From Iris pallida (taxonomy: Eukaryota; Streptophyta; Magnoliopsida; Asparagales; Iridaceae), in assembly GCA_029216955.1 (NCBI GenBank), contig JANAVB010003999.1, positions 5,334,197 to 5,398,196 of the forward strand: a stretch of DNA of 64,000 bases. Reading direction: 5' to 3'. Position numbers and translations under genes: made by a program. This document shows, piece after piece, positions 60,001-64,000 of this stretch. Within the stretch, counting starts at the first letter, position 1; every line of letters starts with the position of its first letter. The notes under the pieces are model-generated. The model was not told the origin of the DNA, ran no database searches, and saw nothing but the letters and a program-made list of their open reading frames with translations.

Positions 60001-60608
60001 AACTTAGCACCCTCAGGCAATATTTCTATAAGCAACTCCATAAGACGGTTGTAGCAATCTTGTCACATGTTAAAATCGGACTTGATGCTCAACAATCTTG
60101 TAACCACCTCCAACGGTGAATGAACCTCACAACCAGGATATAATGGAGTCCTTGCATTCTCCAGAAACTCCATGAACTGTGCAGCATCGGCGTTTGGTGC
60201 CTCCTCAGGTGCATCATGATCGTCCAGATCAAAACTAGGCCCCGCCACGTCAAAAATCATGTTCACCAACCCATCGTCGTAAGCATCGTTGTTGTGGACA
60301 TCCACATAAGGCTCATACTCCGATGCTAAAGACACAAGTTCTCCGTACGTGCTCCACTGATAGTAATTCGGCGTGAAATCCTTCGAGTATAAATGATACG
60401 TGGCTTCCACTTCTGGATAATATTTCAAGTTGCGACATCTCACACATGGATACTTAATTTTGATACCGTCCATGTACTGAGGGAACGCCTTGGCAAACTG
60501 TAAGAACTGCTGTATACCCTCTATGAATTCATCACGCACACCGCACATATCATCAGGATGACGGTTGTACATCCACGAACGATTCCGTAAGTAGTAATTC
60601 ATATCCAT
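57020..60608 (-). pseudogene. CACTA-2 TNP2-like transposase gene, decayed
   Basis: It has the same domain order as in CACTA-1 but is not split by P2. Transposase-associated region: SWMYNRHPDDM, CVRCRN, YYQWSTYGE (60608-60063). Core: CRFCGTDRYKD, LPLTPRLQRL, GLCSDGFTPFG (60041-59547); MWTINDFPVYGILSGWSTHG, CPYCMD (59338-59084); MHIEKNVFYNI (58930-58718). DUF4218-type: MKSHDCYIFIERLI, YRWMYPFERHL (58678-58061). DUF4216-type: WWAVCKTKARDAF (57385-57240). Then an acidic Glu/Asp tail ends at 57020. ATG 60608 follows an AG acceptor (60621). Stops near 60065, 59350, 59090, 58990 and 58680 and a frameshift near 59570 make it inactive. It supplies the empty-site sequence for P2. Confidence 0.9.
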
Positions 60609-60620
60609 TTGAAGATAATT

Positions 60621-62288
60621 CTGCAAAGATAGATACATTTATTCGATTATATTGTCCAAATGGATGCATAGACACATAAGTATTCGATTATACCTACACT
60701 TCTAGGATACTCTATACACTCTTATAGTAACTAGGAGTCCTATGATATTACCTATCTCATGTACACTCTTCACACACACACACACACACACATTACCTAC
60801 GACATATAGGGCTCAAGTCAAGAGTATAGTGCAATGGTATGCTATCATTCATGCCTATAATAAGGCATACCATATACGCTACACTAACATTAGTAAGGTA
60901 TGTAGCAACGGTATGCTATCGGTCATGCTTATAATAAGACATACAGTGTACTACATACTAGCAATCAAGTAAACAAACGTGTCGTATAGGATGCCAATAT
61001 AGTATAAGGTATATCGTGCCTATACTCAACACGCTAAGACTTAGGTGACTACATGCCCTATGGTGTTCTTCTCTCCCCGACACGACATGAAACGAATGCA
61101 AGCAAGTGGAAGTAAGTATAAACAAGTCAAGTGCAATATGAATGCATGCATGTGATGATTGAGTATGAGTACTTGCCTCTCTTATGGGGTTAACAATGTC
61201 TCTAGATCACCAATAAATAAGGAAATAATGTTTTTAGAAGCTTTCTAATTTAAACCTCCAGTCAATTTCTCGAAAATTTTCTTGGTAAGGCCTAGATCAA
61301 TCCTAGTTAGCTATATCTCGTGCTTCCACTTTCTATCCGATGTAGAACTAAACTACCAACTCGATTGCCTCTGTGTTGCAGTTAACTATATCTCGTGCCC
61401 CTACTTTCTATCCAATGTAGAACTAAACTGCCAACTTCACTGTCACCATGTTGAGCACTCAATCGAATATGAGATACAACCCAACAATTTCTACCTTAGC
61501 TCGTGCAAGAAGGCTGAGTAATCAGGCACCAGGAGATCCAACATATCGACCCACTTTACTTTTGAAGTCAATAGGTATTACGTCCAAGATTAGGTCTGAT
61601 GCACTCCTAACTCCATATTGAGAAGAGAGTTCATATAATCCGATTATACGTACCCCTCTTAACATTGGGGTATGATACCACATGTAGAGAATACGATGTA
61701 ACCCGAACTGAAGTTGATTCTTTGAGGTTGATTCTTTGAGGTATATAATATTGGACTGCATTCATAATCTTTAAATCAGAATTACTTGTTAAAGCCTGGT
61801 CCAATTCCAATTATATATACCTCATGCCTCACTTTCTATCCGATGTTGAACTAAACTACCAACTGCATTATCATCAATTTGAGCGCTCAAACGAATGCTA
61901 GATAGATATGATCAAACACTTTGCAACTAAAGATCGCAAATTTTTCTCCTTTTTTGGAGTTGTTATATCCTGGACTATTATAATAAGTGACTAAACATCC
62001 TGAACTCTGTTTCAATTTGTAACTTGCTACACATATATGTTAACAAAGGTACCCTTCATGTTTCATACTTTGTGATACCCTACCTTGCCCACATAGGGTA
62101 GAATGCATGTAAGATCATGAAGAGTTCACAATATTTAGTTGCTAGTTTTTCTCTTTCGTTCTTTTTCTTATCGACAATAAAAGGAGATTTATTAATAAAA
62201 CAACCAAACTTTCCAAGATGGAAAATATTAGAAACAACCCCAACCAAATTTAACATAAGTCCACACATGCATGCAACGCAACCAAGTT
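60621..62288 (-). other. CACTA-2 upstream region, probable leader intron
   Basis: No gene. It follows the splice acceptor of the transposase gene, so by comparison with CACTA-1 it is probably leader intron. It holds (CA)n at about 60769-60792, a two-copy GGTATGCTATC repeat (about 60835 and 60911), and three copies of a unit with CTTTCTATCC[G/A]ATGT[A/T]GAACTAAACT (about 61325, 61400 and 61828). The latter resembles sequences that recur in plant intergenic DNA, but I cannot name the family. Confidence 0.45.
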
Positions 62289-64000
62289 TGTCACGACCCG
62301 CACCCACCGTGAGTGTATGAGTACGTAACAACGCCCAGCCTATGCCGCAGTGTCGGCGGTAGAACGCTGTCCTAGGTCTCAATGCATCTAATAGTATAAG
62401 ACTAAACAGTTTATACTCCCCGAATGGGGGTGACATAGCAGAATGTAAACTCAATCACATCTAAGGTAGAGCATAAAGGAAGATAGATAAAACATGAAAT
62501 CGAAAAGAGATACAACAGATAGAAGTCTAAGTGTCTAAGATACAAACTCAGAATATATCTCAAAACCCAAATATAGTAATCCATAAATACAACTCAAGAT
62601 GACTGAAAATAAACTATAAGCAAAAACCCTAGCTATCTATGCAACCTCTACTGTCTCCTCTAGGCTAGCAGGCAACCTCCAGGCTATCTGTAAAATTTAT
62701 CAACAGGTCCAGTCAGGACAGGAGCGAGCACATATCTCTCAAACAGTTAATAGCAGGTTAGGAGTATAAATCATGCAATAGAGTAAAATACAGGAAGTGC
62801 TGAATGGAAGTATGAGTAAACATGAGATATTTTGTAACTGAAAGTAAATACATGATAGTAGAGACTGTAAGTAGCTACGTGATTTAGAGCACAATATGGT
62901 TATGTAAATGGCTTAGGGGCACATGAATACAAATAAGGAGGCACATGAATACAGCTACTGGGGATAGTGTTCACATAACCAATTCTACTCACCCCGCCCC
63001 AATCCATACACAAGGATCCATTCAAGTTACGTTATAAGCACATGAATACAGCTAAGATACGTGAACTCATGTAATGAGTAGTACATAAGGCACATGATAA
63101 AGCACATGAAAGCACATGAAGCACATGAGAACATGTAAAAACATGAACTAGTACGAGTACAAGGAGTACCTGATGCACATGATAAAGTACATGAACATGA
63201 AATACCCGATGCACCCGTAGAGGGATAACATCTCAGGAAAGGATCCATATAGTACTAATCCGTAAAGATACGTGTCAGCATCAAGTAAAGTAATCTAGAG
63301 CAAGAGTATAGTCCAGACAAATATGAAAAGATCAGAGAATGTACTCGCCTGATATCTGAATGTCCAAGGTAAAGATACTGTCCGAGGAGAGGTGTCTGGC
63401 TCCTAATTAGAACAGCACAAGTCACAACATGTCCAGAAGGGTAATATAAAGCACTACAATGCATTCTACATGAATCTAGGTCAAACTAGGCCAAAGTCAA
63501 CCCTTGGTCAACTCTGGTCAACTGTACTAGTCAAACTAGGTCAAACTAGGTCGTCCTAACCCAGCAAGTCTTACTAGGCCTAACCAAGACTATCCTAGCA
63601 AGCACACATCAATACAAGGCTATACAAGCCAACATACACCCAACTCTATATAGCATGCAATTATTCAATACTCAAATAGGCAAGAATTTATATTGGATAT
63701 ACACTAGGTAATCTATTACTTAAGCTATATATGTCTACACATATATACACATGCATATATTGGTATTCAACATTAGGTCTATAATCATGGCATTTCAAAT
63801 GGTTATATAAACTTATATATTACAACACAATATGCTAACATATATATTATACATACATAGCTAAGTTAACTATATTCATAAATACTTATTTAAGAGGCTA
63901 TGTGTGTGTATGTGAACATGGCAAAGGGGCAAATGAGGGTTAAATGGGCATATATAGTGTATACATATCAAAGAGTATCAAAGTGTAAGTGAACAATGTG
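62289..64000 (-). mobile_element. A/B-type LTR, minus strand, running off the window
   Basis: It begins TGTCACGACCCGCACCCACC, the reverse complement of the 3' end of LTRs A and B. Further blocks follow in the same order: the GCGTTCTACCGCCG block, the GGACCTGT.GAAAATATTACAG block, the CATGT-rich part (62920-63240), GAATGTACTCGCCTGATAT, and six TTGAC cores (63478-63552, minus strand). AAGTT precedes it; the partner duplication is outside the window. It is either a solo LTR or part of a full element. Confidence 0.75.
62920..63240 (-). repeat. CATGT/ACATG-rich segment of the terminal LTR
   Basis: GCACATGAA and ACATGA recur about every 10-20 bp. It is the counterpart of 14770-15050 and 15790-16080. 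Confidence 0.6.

Larger units (their letters stand above)
19363..62288 (-). mobile_element. CACTA-2 (En/Spm-type), broken, right end outside window
   Basis: The left end, TACTACCAGAATAAGTCA, has CACTA changed to TACTA and is followed by an array of CGTCGCTAAA/CGTCGGTA motifs. The element contains a TNP1-like gene (54749-56754 plus 21169-21268) and a TNP2-like gene (57020-60620), both on the minus strand. It is interrupted by R2 (21269-54748). No matching subterminal array is found up to 62288, where another LTR starts, so the 5' end lies beyond the window. The real right limit is unknown. Confidence 0.75.

Overview
The window is a piece of a large flowering-plant nuclear genome made almost wholly of transposable elements. 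The evidence is En/Spm-type CACTA transposons with TNP2- and TNP1-like genes, a chromovirus-type Ty3/gypsy element, multi-kilobase LTRs, a Tourist-type MITE, long (TA)n tracts and spliced plant gene fragments carried inside transposons. I cannot name the species. I found no intact host gene, no rRNA or tRNA gene, and no transposase or polyprotein with an open reading frame.

Layout. Positions 1-3637 hold two related MITEs and AT-rich intergenic DNA. Positions 3638-17136 are probably one old solo LTR (D), split by a non-autonomous CACTA element (P1, 4997-8666, carrying an IQD gene fragment) and by a solo LTR (A, 8802-16769) that itself contains a second solo LTR (B, 11430-15753). Position 17177 starts a diverged minus-strand LTR (L3) that is interrupted at 19363 by CACTA-2. 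Nearly all the rest lies inside CACTA-2.

Nest inside CACTA-2. Its TNP1-like gene is split by a minus-strand LTR element with no recognisable genes (R2, 21269-54748, duplication GTAAG). One LTR of R2 holds a solo LTR (S1, 21655-24387, duplication CATCC). The interior of R2 holds a plus-strand Ty3/gypsy element (R1, 27085-50458, duplication GTCCG). The integrase of R1 is split by CACTA-1 (34236-46659, duplication GAA). The TNP2-like gene of CACTA-1 is split by a Pack-CACTA (P2, 40713-43771, duplication GCA) that carries HD-Zip II and receptor-kinase gene fragments. From L3 inward this is L3 > CACTA-2 > R2 > R1 > CACTA-1 > P2. Most junctions show target-site duplications, so the order of insertion can be read: outer elements are older. 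CACTA-2 continues to at least 62288, where another A/B-type LTR (minus strand) begins and runs off the window.

How the parts work together. Each CACTA element has the usual two-gene layout: a TNP2-like catalytic transposase followed by a TNP1-like subterminal-repeat binding protein, both on the minus strand, between arrays of GCGAC/GTCGC motifs. Both copies are broken by stops, frameshifts and insertions. P1 and P2 share a different terminus (CACTACAACAAAAA) and would need a transposase from elsewhere. The LTR families carry unusual short-motif arrays: CCGCATG in R1, and TTGAC (W-box core), GACACG and CATGT in A/B. A/B-like sequence also occurs in the inferred leader intron of the CACTA-1 transposase gene.
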